The notes under the pieces were generated by a model that made no database searches, had not been told where the DNA came from, and saw only the letters and a program-made list of their open reading frames with translations. Below, piece by piece: positions 1 to 8,482 of a stretch of 64,000 nucleotides of DNA (positions are counted from its first letter, which is position 1; each line of letters starts with the position of its first letter). Source of the DNA: Halobacteriales archaeon QS_4_69_34 (GTDB lineage Archaea; Halobacteriota; Halobacteria; Halobacteriales; Halococcaceae); contig PXRN01000011.1 in NCBI GenBank assembly GCA_003021045.1, positions 26,754 through 90,753 of the forward strand. Reading direction: 5' to 3'. Made by a program: the position numbers and the translations under genes.

Positions 1-215
1 CCGTCCTCGGTGCCCTCGGTCCCGCCGTCGCCGGCCGCCGTCCCGGCCGCCGTGGTCGCGGCGTCGGTGGCGGTCGCCCCGCCGTCGCCGCCGTCGCCGC
101 CGTCGCCGCCGTCGCCGCCGTCGCCACCGGTACAGCCGGCGAGTGCGAGTGCTGCCGCCGCGCCGCCGGTCGCTTGCAGGAAGCGACGGCGGGTCTGATT
201 GGTGCCATCTGTCAT
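1..215 (-). CDS. Tat-exported lipoprotein, N-terminal part (gene runs off the window)
   Basis: Only the first ~71 codons lie in the window. The product starts MTDGTNQTRRRFLQATGG, a twin-arginine signal (RRRFLQ), followed by a hydrophobic Ala/Leu stretch and a lipobox LAGC, so it is exported folded and lipid-anchored outside the membrane. After the Cys comes a low-complexity GGDGGDGG linker and then Thr/Ala/Gly residues, typical of haloarchaeal ABC substrate-binding or redox lipoproteins. The functional domain is outside the window, so no substrate can be named. The ATG at 215 is chosen because the Tat signal begins right behind it and a TATA-like CTTATG lies about 28-33 bases upstream on this strand. 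Confidence 0.85.
   Translation of the reverse strand, partial: MTDGTNQTRRRFLQATGGAAAALALAGCTGGDGGDGGDGGDGGDGGATATDAATTAAGTAAGDGGTEGTED
82..126. repeat. 9-bp tandem repeat, five copies
   Basis: Five back-to-back copies of CCGTCGCCG (last copy ends CCA). They encode the GGDGGDGG linker behind the lipobox of the minus-strand lipoprotein. Being a multiple of three, copy-number change would alter linker length without breaking the frame. Confidence 0.9.
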
Positions 216-612
216 CGCACTCGTCAAACTTTGCCGTGGTGGCATAAGTTTTCTGTTGGAGACCGTCGGTTGCGCCCGGAGAACGCGGGCTTCGTCGGCC
301 GAGCGGCCGCCGGCGCGGTCGGGCTTCGTCGTCCCGAGGGCGGCGTCGACCGTCTCGGCCGCGGGCGGACCGAACGACGAGCGTCGCAATGGTCGCACGC
401 CCTCCCTCGACGCGCGTTCAGGGGCGGTAAAGCTGCGGTTTCGGATGGTCGGGGCCGTCGCCCCCTCTCGTCTCCCGTCGCCACGACTCCTGTGTGGCGA
501 CGATCCCTCCGGTCCGCCCGTGACTCTCTTCTTCGCCCGGAGCGGCGCGCCCGTGCCGAGCGCGCTCCGCTCGCCCCGGTCGGCGGCTACGTTCGCGCGT
601 CGCTTCGGTGAG
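216..612. other. Divergent intergenic region, no gene seen
   Basis: About 400 bases between two divergent genes. Open frames here are arginine-rich, lack acidic haloarchaeal composition and read as shadows. The only signals I see are the TATA-like CATAAG at 243-248 (serving the minus-strand lipoprotein) and the box just before 644. Confidence 0.5.
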
Positions 613-620
613 TTTATATA
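613..620 (+). promoter_or_regulatory. TATA box of the 644 gene
   Basis: TTTATATA begins 31 bases before the ATG at 644. This spacing places the transcription start on the start codon, as in leaderless haloarchaeal mRNAs. Confidence 0.7.
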
Positions 621-643
621 CGGTTGGTACGTCCTGTCACGCT

Positions 644-814
644 ATGGGGGCGGATACGACCGCAGCGCCGGCCGCGGCGGAGGACGGGGAGATCATGGCC
701 TCGGTCGACGGCGACGGCCCGGGCGAGCGCCTCGTCATCGCCGACGTCTCCCGCGACGGGGCGTGGCTCTCGGCCGCGATCAGCGACGCCACGACGCTCC
801 CCGAGCACGAGTGA
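644..814 (+). CDS. Small conserved haloarchaeal protein (DUF7556-like)
   Basis: A 56-residue acidic protein whose core (GERLVIADVSRDGAWLSA) resembles the small haloarchaeal DUF7556 proteins, for which I know no function. An upstream in-frame start at 608 exists but would include the TATA box, so the ATG at 644, exactly 31 bases downstream of the TATA box, is preferred. No signal peptide, membrane segment or metal motif is visible. It is divergent from the lipoprotein on its left and convergent with the DUF373 gene on its right. Family assignment is from memory of the core motif. Confidence 0.65.
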   Translation: MGADTTAAPAAAEDGEIMASVDGDGPGERLVIADVSRDGAWLSAAISDATTLPEHE

Positions 815-994
815 GGACGCTCGGTGGCAGCCGTGGCCCCGTTTCTCGCCCGCCTCCGGGACCCACACCGCGGGACCACACGCTTCGAACGCCACCGGCA
901 CGGCGACGACGCTACCGGCACGGCGACGGCGCCACGTCCCGATCGGCTCGCGGCGTCGAACTCGGTGCGGAGCAGTGATCGGCCGTGGAGGCGT

Positions 995-2083
995 TCAGGT
1001 GGGGTCGAGTCCCCGCGAGCGACGCGCCTCGACGACGGCGAACGCGAGCGTGCTGGCGAGGCCGAGGATCGTCCCCGCGGTGAGCACGCCGGCCATATAG
1101 GAGAGGGACGCCCGATCGAGGAGGAAGGCGCTGACGGCGTGGAGCGCGAGTGCGATGGCGAGCACGTAGACGGGCGCGTTCAGGTAGCGCCACCGGAACC
1201 GCCCCGAAAGGTAGGTATCGGTGATCCGCCCGAGGCTGCTCGTGACACCGGCGGCGGCGAGCCACTCGACCGACCCGAACGCGAGCGCTGCGAGCGTCTC
1301 GACGGCGTTCGGGGACGCCCCTCGTCGGGCGGCCACGGCGTCGAGCGTTTCCAGCCCGCCGACGACGCCGACGACGACGAGCGCGCTCGCGACGACCGAC
1401 GTGATGAGCATGGCGCGGCCGGCGTACAGTCCAGTCCGAACGCGCCCCGCGAGGTCGTCGAGCGCGCGCTCGAGTCCGAGCCCGCGCGAGAGCACGTACA
1501 GCCCGAGGAACGCGGAGACGGACCCGACGACGGCCGCTCCCGGAAGGTCGAGGGTGTCGGCGACCGTGACGAGCGGGTAGATCAACAGGAGGATGCCCAG
1601 TGGAACGAGGACCGTCCCCCGCGTCTCGGGGTCGTCGAGCACCTGCTTCATCGTGTAGTAGATCGACTCCAGATCCTGGGCTTGCCGGACGACCACCCGG
1701 CGGACGCCGTCGATCGGGACCCGGGAGCGCACGACGGGGATCACCGACTCGTCCTGTGCGCCGTCGGTGACGACGATCACCCTCACCTCCTCGCCGGTCG
1801 AGAGCCCGGCGAGCACCTCGTCGACCTCCGCGCCGACCCGGCGGTTGGCCGCGACATCGCCGCCCTCGCGGCCGGCGACGGCGGCCACCGCGACCGTCTC
1901 GTCGTCGATCGCGTCGTGGAGGTGCAGCCCCTCGAAGAGGACGTTCGCGTCCGAGTCCTCGGGGTCGGCGGTGGCGAGCGCGACCGCCGCGCGCTCGACG
2001 GCTGCCCGGCCCACGACAGGTGTCTCGACGCCCGCCTTGCGGCCGAGGTCGTCGTCGAGGTCCACGCACAGCACCAGCAGCAT
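995..2083 (-). CDS. DUF373 family membrane protein
   Basis: A 362-residue protein of the archaeal DUF373 family. Residues ~1-140 form a soluble alpha/beta-like domain with conserved Asp-rich segments (MLLVLCVDLDDDLGRK, ADPEDSDANVLFEG, VIVVTDGAQDES). The remainder has about six hydrophobic membrane helices. The family is widespread in archaea and its function is unknown. The ATG at 2083 begins directly with the family's VLCVDLDDDLG motif and sits 29 bases from a TATA-like box, so the start is well supported. It is monocistronic as far as can be seen. Confidence 0.9.
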   Translation of the reverse strand: MLLVLCVDLDDDLGRKAGVETPVVGRAAVERAAVALATADPEDSDANVLFEGLHLHDAIDDETVAVAAVAGREGGDVAANRRVGAEVDEVLAGLSTGEEVRVIVVTDGAQDESVIPVVRSRVPIDGVRRVVVRQAQDLESIYYTMKQVLDDPETRGTVLVPLGILLLIYPLVTVADTLDLPGAAVVGSVSAFLGLYVLSRGLGLERALDDLAGRVRTGLYAGRAMLITSVVASALVVVGVVGGLETLDAVAARRGASPNAVETLAALAFGSVEWLAAAGVTSSLGRITDTYLSGRFRWRYLNAPVYVLAIALALHAVSAFLLDRASLSYMAGVLTAGTILGLASTLAFAVVEARRSRGLDPT

Positions 2084-2103
2084 TCCCTGCAGGTAGTGTC
2101 CCC

Positions 2104-2112
2104 CCGTATAAC
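2104..2112 (-). promoter_or_regulatory. TATA box of the DUF373 gene
   Basis: On the minus strand this reads GTTATACGG, 21-29 bases upstream of the ATG at 2083, giving a leaderless arrangement. Confidence 0.6.
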
Positions 2113-2166
2113 TGCCTTCCGTGCCGGGAGGCGACGATCGGGAGCCACGACCCTCGCGCTCCGCGG

Positions 2167-2288
2167 GCCAGTCGGGCCGAGTTCACGACGGCCTACGACG
2201 CCCTGAACCGGGAGTTCGGCCTCCCGACCGGGCCGATCGCCCCCGAGGAGTATCTACCACGCGTATCCAGAATCCGTGCACAGAACGA
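2167..2288 (+). pseudogene. Possible gene remnant, unknown family
   Basis: One plus-strand frame reads ASRAEFTTAYDALNREFG followed by LPTGPIAPEEYLPRVSRIR, which has the acidic, low-Arg, helix-like character of real haloarchaeal coding sequence. No in-frame ATG, GTG or TTG lies between the DUF373 promoter and this stretch, and the frame then runs into arginine-rich sequence typical of non-coding frames. I read it as the surviving middle of a lost small gene; a short gene with a start I missed is the alternative. No function can be offered. Confidence 0.3.
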
Positions 2289-2401
2289 CCGGAGGCGACC
2301 GGCCCCCGGCTCACGGAGCGCGCCACGCCGTCGGCACTGCGGCCCCACGGCCGACCGCGGTCACCGGCGGATTCAAGCCCCCGGCGGCCCTACGTCGGGC
2401 C

Positions 2402-2656
2402 ATGAAGGCCCCACACGGCGAGATCCCCGAGGGCGCGGAGGACCGCGAGTACGACGATGACGAGGACTGGGATTCCGAGGTATGGGGCACGGAGGGCTGG
2501 GAAAGCGACGAGGGCAAGTCGTGGACCAACGGCCACCCGGCGAACCTACACGGGGTGGACGCCACGGACGGTCGCAGCAGCAACAACCACGCACTCGGCC
2601 GTGACGAGCGCGAAAACACGGAAGCCGGCGACGGGAACGGATCGGACGGCGACTGA
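2402..2656 (+). CDS. Small highly acidic hypothetical protein
   Basis: An 84-residue protein, MKAPHGEIPEGAEDREYDD..., very rich in Asp/Glu/Trp/Gly in its first half (DDDEDWDSEVWGTEGW) and ending in Asn/Asp/Gly-rich sequence. The strongly acidic composition argues for a real halophile protein, since the other frames are arginine-rich. No domain is recognised and it looks disordered. The ATG at 2402 is the natural start because upstream in-frame sequence is Arg/Pro-rich. Confidence 0.5.
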   Translation: MKAPHGEIPEGAEDREYDDDEDWDSEVWGTEGWESDEGKSWTNGHPANLHGVDATDGRSSNNHALGRDERENTEAGDGNGSDGD

Positions 2657-2777
2657 CGGGCACGCCGACAGTTGACGACCCCCTCTTGTGTGGGCAGATT
2701 CTGTTTCCTTACCACGCTTTGCGAGCCAACTCGAACCCCCGACGGCCGTCGAGTCGGCGAGGCCAGCGTAGCGGGCG

Positions 2778-4313
2778 CTACTCCATGTAGCCGAGCTGTT
2801 CGAGTCGCTCCGTGACCTCGTCGGCCCGCTCGCCCGAGCGACCCTCGACCGCGATCGGCTCGCGGCTCCCGGGCGCGCGGTCGGTCTCGAAGATCGGCAG
2901 GACGTCACCGTCCATGTCGGTGGGAATCGCGCTCCCCGCGCCCGAAAGCACCGTCGGCGCGATGTCGAGGATGCTCATGGAATCGAGCTCGCCCGCCGGA
3001 CGGACGTCCGGCCCGTGCGCGACGAAGATCCCCTGTGGGGTGTTCTCGGCGGCCCAGCGGTCCGGCGCAGTAGTGATCGAGCCGCCCCCGATCCCGTCGT
3101 TGACGTGGACGCCCGGGCGCTGGTCGAGGACGATCTCGGGACCGTCCTCGACGTGGGGGCCCGAGTAGACCTCCTCGCCGCGGTGGACGTCGGTGAACAG
3201 CGACCCCTCGTCGTCGGCGACCCCTTCGAGATCGTCGATCAGCGCCTCGCGCTCGACGTCGACTGCGGGGTTCAGGTAGATCGGTCCCTGCGCGCTCGCT
3301 ACGGCCGCCGTGTTTTCGAGGTCGATCGCGTCGAGCTTCCGGCCGCGCTTCGCGCCCGCCTGCTGGGGTACGAGCGCCTGGAGGCGCTCCGGGACGGTGC
3401 GTGCGAGCAGGTCGACGACGCCGGCGCGCTTGGCGACCCGGAGGGCGTTCTCGCGGGTGAGCCCCAGCGGCCGGAGGTAGTCCTCGATCGTGCGGATCCG
3501 GGCCTGATAGCCCTCCCGGGCGAGCCACTCGTTGACGTAGAACTCCGTGGTCGTGGGGGCACAGCCGTGATCGGACAGCAGGATGAGGTTCGTGTCCTCG
3601 ACGTCGGCCAGCCGCCCCAGCCACGAGTCGACGAGCTCCCACGCCCGCTTGGTGGGCTCCTCGTCCCAGAAGAAATGCTGGAGCACGTTCAGATAGAAGA
3701 GCGTGACGTGGACGAAATCGAGCTCGCGCTCCTCGAAGAGCGCGAGCGCGACCTCGAAGCGGGAGTCGAGCAGATCGAGGATGGCCTCGACCTCCGCGCC
3801 GCGCTCGGCGTTCGAGGAGAGCAGCGGATCGGGGTGGACGCGGTAGTCGAAGCGGGCTTCGAGTTCGTCGGCGAGTTCCGGAGGGTGGGTGTAGCCCGAG
3901 CTGATCGAGCGGTACTCGCCCGCGACGGCGTCGGGGCCGCCACACACGACGGGCCCGTCGAGCTCCCGGGGCGGGTACATCGTCGGCATGTTCACGACCC
4001 CCGTCGAGCGCCCGTCGGCGTTGAGGTAGTCCCACAGCTCGGCGGTCCGGAAGTCGCTGCCGTCGGTGGTCTCGATGCGGCCCGCTCCGAGGTCGACGCG
4101 CTCGAACCAGAAGACGCCGAACCCGCCCGGGTCCTTCCCCGAGGAGTAGCACTTCCAGTTCGGGAACGTCACCGGGGGGAGACAGGAGCGGCTCTCGGCC
4201 CACGCGCCCTCAGAGCGGAGCGCGGCGAGGTTGGGAAGGTCGCCGGCGTCGAGCCACGGATCGAGCAGTCGCCAGCTCGCACCGTCGAGGCCGACGACGA
4301 ACGTGCGCGTCAT
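2778..4313 (-). CDS. Alkaline phosphatase superfamily protein (type I phosphodiesterase/nucleotide pyrophosphatase-like)
   Basis: A 511-residue hydrolase of the alkaline phosphatase/nucleotide pyrophosphatase superfamily. Metal-binding and catalytic landmarks are visible: VGLDGASWRLL at the N-terminus (Asp ligand), PPVTFPNWKCYSSGKDP with the likely Thr nucleophile, LLSDHGCAP (Asp-His pair) and IFVAHGPDVR near the C-terminus (His ligand). No signal peptide is seen, so it is probably cytoplasmic. It ends LEQLGYME, much like the LRHLGYYE end of the next gene upstream, suggesting related enzymes in one small locus. In haloarchaea such genes often accompany surface-polysaccharide genes, but the substrate cannot be read from sequence. 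Confidence 0.85.
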   Translation of the reverse strand: MTRTFVVGLDGASWRLLDPWLDAGDLPNLAALRSEGAWAESRSCLPPVTFPNWKCYSSGKDPGGFGVFWFERVDLGAGRIETTDGSDFRTAELWDYLNADGRSTGVVNMPTMYPPRELDGPVVCGGPDAVAGEYRSISSGYTHPPELADELEARFDYRVHPDPLLSSNAERGAEVEAILDLLDSRFEVALALFEERELDFVHVTLFYLNVLQHFFWDEEPTKRAWELVDSWLGRLADVEDTNLILLSDHGCAPTTTEFYVNEWLAREGYQARIRTIEDYLRPLGLTRENALRVAKRAGVVDLLARTVPERLQALVPQQAGAKRGRKLDAIDLENTAAVASAQGPIYLNPAVDVEREALIDDLEGVADDEGSLFTDVHRGEEVYSGPHVEDGPEIVLDQRPGVHVNDGIGGGSITTAPDRWAAENTPQGIFVAHGPDVRPAGELDSMSILDIAPTVLSGAGSAIPTDMDGDVLPIFETDRAPGSREPIAVEGRSGERADEVTERLEQLGYME

Positions 4314-4564
4314 GGGCGTCGTTCGGGGGTCGGCCGAAAGGCGTTTGCGTTCCGCGTCGAGAGCACGACGCGTCGCCGTCCATCGGCGCGTTCACGGCCC
4401 CGTTTCGAGTCGCCGGGCGGCACGCGAGGCCGTCGAAGGTGGCTGAGCGCCTGGACAGCGGCCCACACCGCTCTTCGCACCCACTCCCGCCGTACCCCTG
4501 CCTCCGCCACAGGGGGTGGAAAGAGGGAAACCTACCCTCCCCCCGCCGCGCCGAAGACGGGCGT

Positions 4565-6121
4565 CTACTCGTAGTAGCCGAGGTGTCGCAGGCGCTGTTT
4601 CGATTCGTGGCTCATGTCCTCGAGGGGGTCCACAGCCTCGTTTTCGCCGCCACCGTCGGCGTCCGTGGCGGCCGTCCATCGGCTGCCGACGCGGCGCTCG
4701 AACTCCTCCAGCGCGGCCGCGGTCGCCTCGACGACCGAATCGCCCTCCCCGTGGCGGTTCTCGTGCTCGCCGGGATCGGCGTCGAGCCGGTAGGCCTCGT
4801 CGGGGATGCGCTCGTTGCGGACGTACTTCCCGTCGGTGCGGCGGGCGGCGCGCATCCGCGAGTAGAAGCGCGAGTCCGGATCGAGGGCGATCCCGGCGTC
4901 GCCGGCCTTCCGTTCGAGCTGGGCGAGCTCGACCACCGGGCGCGAGTACTCGACGAAGGCGTAGCTGCCGTCGCCGACCGCCCGCGGCCCGTCGCTCGTC
5001 CCGAACGCGCGGTACTCGGGGGCGAACAGCGATCGGGTGCGCTCGACGGGCACGGCGTCCCCGCTCCCGGCGTCGGGAGCCGTCGCGCCCGCGTAGTCGA
5101 GCAGCGTGTGATAGAGGTCGAGCAGTTCGACCTGATCGGTCCGGCGGCCGGGCCCGACGGTGGGATCGGGGTGGTCCACTAGCAGCGGGACGTTCACGAG
5201 CGGATCGTAGACGGAGAACTCGTGGCCGTAGAGGCCGTGCTCGCCGTGGAGTTCGCCGTGGTCCGCACAGATCACCACGAGGGTGTCCTCCCACTCGCCG
5301 TTCGCGCGGAGCCACTCGAACAGCCGGGTCAGCTCGGCGTCCATGTGGCGTATCTCGGCGTCGTAGAGCCCCCGGATGGCCTCCCACTCCGCCCCGTCGA
5401 CGGCGCGCGCGCCGCAGTTGAACTCCTTGGAGTTCTGGCAGACCGAGGCGGGATCGACGCCCGGCGCGAACGCTTCGCGGTAACGCTCGGGGGGGTGATA
5501 GGGCAGGTGGGCGTCCATGAGGTTGACGAACGCGAAGAACGGCTTCGAGGTACCCTCGACGAACTCGATGGTGCGGTCGACGACGGCGGGCGTCTTCGAG
5601 TCGGCGTGCTCGCCGCCGGCGAGGCGCTCGTGGGCGGCGTTGCCGACGCCGACGAGGCGGTTGGCGAGCCCGCGGAGTGCGTCGCGGTCGTTGAGCTCCT
5701 TCCAGGCACGTGCCAGCGAGTCGCCGAGAAACCCCCCGGGCAGCACTTCGAAGAAGTTATCGTGATCGTCGAAGCCGGCGGTGAGCCTCGTGTAGGGCGT
5801 CACCCACGCGTTCGCGGTGTAGCAGGCGGTCGCGTACCCCGCCGCCGAGAGGCGTTCGGCGAGCGTGGTCGCGCCGTCGAGGTAGGGCGTCTCCTGGCTG
5901 GCACCGTGCTCGCTGGGATACAGCCCCGTGAACAGCGAGGCGTGGACGGGCAGCGTCCAGGGGGCGGGGGCGACGGCCTGCTCGAAGACGAGGGCTTCCT
6001 CGGCGACGGCGTCGAGGCCGGGCGTGGTCGGTCGGTCGTAGCCGTAGACGGAGAGGTGATCCTTCCGGACGGTATCCAGGACGACGAACAACACGTTCCG
6101 GTCGGCTCCCGACTGGTCCAT
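4565..6121 (-). CDS. Sulfatase-family hydrolase
   Basis: A 518-residue sulfatase-fold protein. The N-terminus VLFVVLDTVRKDHLSVYGYDR carries the first metal ligand, APWTLPVHASLFTGLYPSEHG the nucleophile region, VVICADHGELHGEHG the DHGE metal motif and GHEFSVYDPLVNVPLL the later conserved block. The usual C/S-x-P-x-R formylglycine motif is absent and a Thr stands at the nucleophile position (WTLPVH), so it may act on phospho- rather than sulfo-esters. The start at 6121 follows a TATA box; a longer in-frame extension is basic and Arg/Pro-rich and is rejected. It lies 251 bases upstream of the related phosphatase gene on the same strand. Confidence 0.85.
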   Translation of the reverse strand: MDQSGADRNVLFVVLDTVRKDHLSVYGYDRPTTPGLDAVAEEALVFEQAVAPAPWTLPVHASLFTGLYPSEHGASQETPYLDGATTLAERLSAAGYATACYTANAWVTPYTRLTAGFDDHDNFFEVLPGGFLGDSLARAWKELNDRDALRGLANRLVGVGNAAHERLAGGEHADSKTPAVVDRTIEFVEGTSKPFFAFVNLMDAHLPYHPPERYREAFAPGVDPASVCQNSKEFNCGARAVDGAEWEAIRGLYDAEIRHMDAELTRLFEWLRANGEWEDTLVVICADHGELHGEHGLYGHEFSVYDPLVNVPLLVDHPDPTVGPGRRTDQVELLDLYHTLLDYAGATAPDAGSGDAVPVERTRSLFAPEYRAFGTSDGPRAVGDGSYAFVEYSRPVVELAQLERKAGDAGIALDPDSRFYSRMRAARRTDGKYVRNERIPDEAYRLDADPGEHENRHGEGDSVVEATAAALEEFERRVGSRWTAATDADGGGENEAVDPLEDMSHESKQRLRHLGYYE

Positions 6122-6142
6122 ACGTCCCGGAGCGGACCCCTC

Positions 6143-6152
6143 GATATGTATC
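6143..6152 (-). promoter_or_regulatory. TATA box of the sulfatase-family gene
   Basis: On the minus strand it reads GATACATATC, 22-31 bases before the ATG at 6121, giving a leaderless layout. Confidence 0.6.
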
Positions 6153-6242
6153 TTGCACTCTCGCGGGTCGTCGGACGGCACAACACTCGCGGGAACGGCG
6201 GCGCGCCGATCGGATCGCCAGGACGAGCGATGGCACAACGCG

Positions 6243-6248
6243 TTTATC
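6243..6248 (+). promoter_or_regulatory. TATA box of the DedA gene
   Basis: TTTATC 24-29 bases before the ATG at 6272. With the box at 6143 this marks a divergent promoter region of about 150 bases. Confidence 0.55.
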
Positions 6249-6271
6249 CCGCCACGTCGAGTGGCGGACCG

Positions 6272-6850
6272 ATGCAGCCGCTCCCGCCCGTCGCGGTGCC
6301 CGCGATGGTCGAGCAGCTCCTCGACCGCTACGGGCTGGTCGCACTGCTTTTGATCTTCGTGCTCGAGGGCGCGATGCTGTTGTACTTCGCGCCGAGCGAG
6401 AGCCTCGTCCCGGCGGCGCTGCTCCTGCTGACCGACGGGGCGTTGGTGGCGTCCGCAGCGGTCGTCGCCGTCGCCGTCCTCGGCGCGACGCTCGGCCAGT
6501 TCGCCCTGTTCGCCCTCGCCAAGCGCGGCGGGCGCGAGTACCTCCTCGACCGTCGGTGGTTCCGCGTCTCGGAGGCCCACCTCGACCGCTTCGAGGGCTG
6601 GTTCGCACGCTGGGGGTCGCCGGCGGTGGCGCTCGCCAACGCGCTGCCGTTCACGCGCGGGATGCTCACGGTGCCCGCCGGCCTCGCGGCGATGGACGGC
6701 CGACGGTTTCTCGTCTACTCCACGCTCGGGACGCTCGTCTTCGAGACGCTCCTCGCCGCGCTCACCGTCGGGCTCCTCCGGCTGCGGTGGTTCGACGCGT
6801 GGGCCGACGGCGTCCTCGGGACGGCGGCGCTGTCGCTCGCCGCCCCCTGA
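6272..6850 (+). CDS. DedA family membrane protein
   Basis: A 192-residue integral membrane protein of the DedA/VTT (SNARE-associated) family, members of which act in lipid-carrier flipping and membrane homeostasis. Visible are a hydrophobic first helix after a short N-terminus (VEQLLDRYGLVALLLIFVLEGAMLLYFAPSE, with the family's F-x-E-x re-entrant region), a glycine-rich second stretch, the conserved block FARWGSPAVALANALPFTRGM (matching the DedA F/Y-x-R-F/W-x-P-x-x-R region) and C-terminal helices. Upstream in-frame sequence is non-coding in character; the ATG at 6272 fits the TATA spacing. Confidence 0.85.
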   Translation: MQPLPPVAVPAMVEQLLDRYGLVALLLIFVLEGAMLLYFAPSESLVPAALLLLTDGALVASAAVVAVAVLGATLGQFALFALAKRGGREYLLDRRWFRVSEAHLDRFEGWFARWGSPAVALANALPFTRGMLTVPAGLAAMDGRRFLVYSTLGTLVFETLLAALTVGLLRLRWFDAWADGVLGTAALSLAAP

Positions 6851-7091
6851 TGGGAGTGTCGTGATTGTCTCCCGGTAGCCGCCGGCCCGTGCCGGCGACA
6901 CGCTGGAACGACCCATGACAATCTATAAGACCGACTGGCGTGGCCGGGCTGTGCCGGCGGTCCTCTCTTCTACCCTCTCCTCGCTTTTCTCCCGCCTCCA
7001 TTCGTTCGCCCGGCCTCACAGCGCCGTCCACGACGCCGCCGCCCGGCAGCGACCGGAACGCTTTCGCCCGCGCCGGCCGCCGCAACTGCCC

Positions 7092-7949
7092 ATGTCAGCC
7101 GGTTCGGCAGTTCCACCGCTACAGGCGTCGCCCGGCGGCTACGCGCTCCCGCCGCTCGCCCACCTCGCCGTCCTCCTCGCCGCCGCGCTCGCCGTCGGGG
7201 CGGTGCTGTGGCGCGTCCGCCCCCGGGTCACCGAGCCGGCCGTCGCCGCGCTCGCGCCGTGGATGGTCGCCGGCTCCGGGCTCTACGTCCTCTATCAGGT
7301 CGGGGGGGTGCCGCCGGTCGTCGCGCCGCTGTTGGGATCGCCGACGGTCTACCTCTCGGTCGCCGTCCTCGCCGGGGCGACGTGGACGCTCCCGGCCGCG
7401 GCGGCGTGGCCGGCCGACCGGTGGGCGCTGCCCTCGACGCCGGGCGCGCTCGCCGTCGGGGGCGTCCTCGGCGCGGCCGCCGTCGTGCTCGCGGTGCTCG
7501 CGGTCGGCGTCGGGCGGCACACGCTGGAGCTCGCCTGGCCGACGGTCGGACTCGCTGTCGCGGTCGTTCTCGGGGCGGCCGTCTGGGCCGGCCTCCGTCG
7601 AGTGCGGCCCGGGGTGCGCGTGACGGGCTCTCTCGGCGCGCTCACCGTGCTCGGCCACGCTCTCGACGGGGTCTCGACGGCCGTCGGCTACGACGTGCTG
7701 GGCTTCGGCGAGCAGTCGCCGGTTTCGCGGGCGGTCCTCGAGGTCGCCGCCGCGCTCCCGAGCGTATCCCTCCTCGGCGCGGGCTGGCTGTTCGTCCTCC
7801 TGAAGCTCGCGCTGGCGGCCGCCGTCGTGGTGTTGCTCGCGGGCTACGTCCGCGAGGAGCCCGCGGAGGGCTATCTCCTTTTGGGTGCCGTGGCCGCCGT
7901 CGGGCTCGGGCCGGGCGTCCACAATCTCCTCCTGTTCGCGGTAGCGTGA
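7092..7949 (+). CDS. DUF63 family membrane protein
   Basis: A 285-residue protein with about seven or eight hydrophobic helices. The conserved DUF63 features are visible in order: AWMVAGSGLYVLYQ-like early block (APWMVAGSGLYVLY), VTGSLGALTVLGHALDGVSTAVGYD, LGFGEQSPVSRAVLE and LFVLLKLALAAAVV. DUF63 proteins are archaeal, membrane-embedded and of unknown function. The stop codon overlaps a GTG that opens the next, broken, membrane gene (GTGA overlap), suggesting the two were once translationally coupled. Confidence 0.88.
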   Translation: MSAGSAVPPLQASPGGYALPPLAHLAVLLAAALAVGAVLWRVRPRVTEPAVAALAPWMVAGSGLYVLYQVGGVPPVVAPLLGSPTVYLSVAVLAGATWTLPAAAAWPADRWALPSTPGALAVGGVLGAAAVVLAVLAVGVGRHTLELAWPTVGLAVAVVLGAAVWAGLRRVRPGVRVTGSLGALTVLGHALDGVSTAVGYDVLGFGEQSPVSRAVLEVAAALPSVSLLGAGWLFVLLKLALAAAVVVLLAGYVREEPAEGYLLLGAVAAVGLGPGVHNLLLFAVA

Positions 7950-8358
7950 ACCGGGATTCCCATCGGTCGGTCTCCGCCAGCGACCGATTCGTCGGCGCGA
8001 TCGGTCACGCCCTTGTTCGCCCCTCGGTCGTCCCGATCGCCGCCGCCTACGAGGCTGCCCACAACTACCCGTTCGTCGTCTCGGGGACAGGGCAGCTAAT
8101 CGCCGTTGTAGGTCGATCGTCTCGTCGGCCCCGTTCGAGCCGGTGGCGCTGCTTGGCTGGCTCTCGCTGCTGGTTTTCTGGGCTTCACAGGTGGCGCTCG
8201 TCGTCGCGGGCCACGTCGTCGCCGCCCACCGCGTGGCGCTCGACCGCTACGGGACGGCCTCGGCGGCCCGGCGAGCCCACCTTCCCTTGGTCGTGCCGAT
8301 GGTCGGCTACACGGTACTCTCGCTGTGGATCGTCTCCCGGCCGGTCGTCTCCGGGTAA
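7946..8358 (+). pseudogene. Broken membrane protein gene (frameshift near 8090-8120)
   Basis: Starting from the GTG that overlaps the DUF63 stop, one frame reads FVGAIGHALVRPSVVPIAAAYE and AAHNYPFVVSGTGQLIAVV, then becomes arginine-rich. A different frame picks up as APFEPVALLGWLSLLVFW, then SQVALVVAGHVVAAHRVALDR and PLVVPMVGYTVLSLWIVSRP, ending at 8358. Joined, these give a continuous hydrophobic C-terminal domain of a polytopic membrane protein. The switch requires an indel around 8090-8120. The piece is also short (about 135 residues), so an N-terminal part may be missing. I do not recognise the family. A sequencing error is possible for the frameshift but not for the short length. Confidence 0.6.
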
Positions 8359-8437
8359 ATCGCCCGGTCGGTTCGGTAGCGTCCGCCGTTCCATCCCTCG
8401 CCGCCGGAAACGACAGCAAGCGAGTCGATTCGACGGT

Positions 8438-8457
8438 CGTACCAGAACCCTTATTCG
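8438..8457 (+). promoter_or_regulatory. Promoter region of the P19-like gene with ACCAGAA motif
   Basis: CGTACCAGAACCCTTATTCG: the ACCAGAA heptamer (8441-8447) lies 36-42 bases before the ATG at 8483, with a TATA-like CTTATTC just behind it. Similar ACC-A-R-AA elements at equivalent distance precede three other genes of this cluster. Confidence 0.45.
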
Positions 8458-8482
8458 ACGAATCGCGTTCCTGTCGCGTGCA

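Noticed and set aside
4565..6916. A 783-codon minus-strand frame that extends the sulfatase gene far upstream
   Set aside because: The extension is Arg/Pro/Glu-rich, antisense to the DedA gene, and includes the sulfatase TATA box; the true start is 6121.
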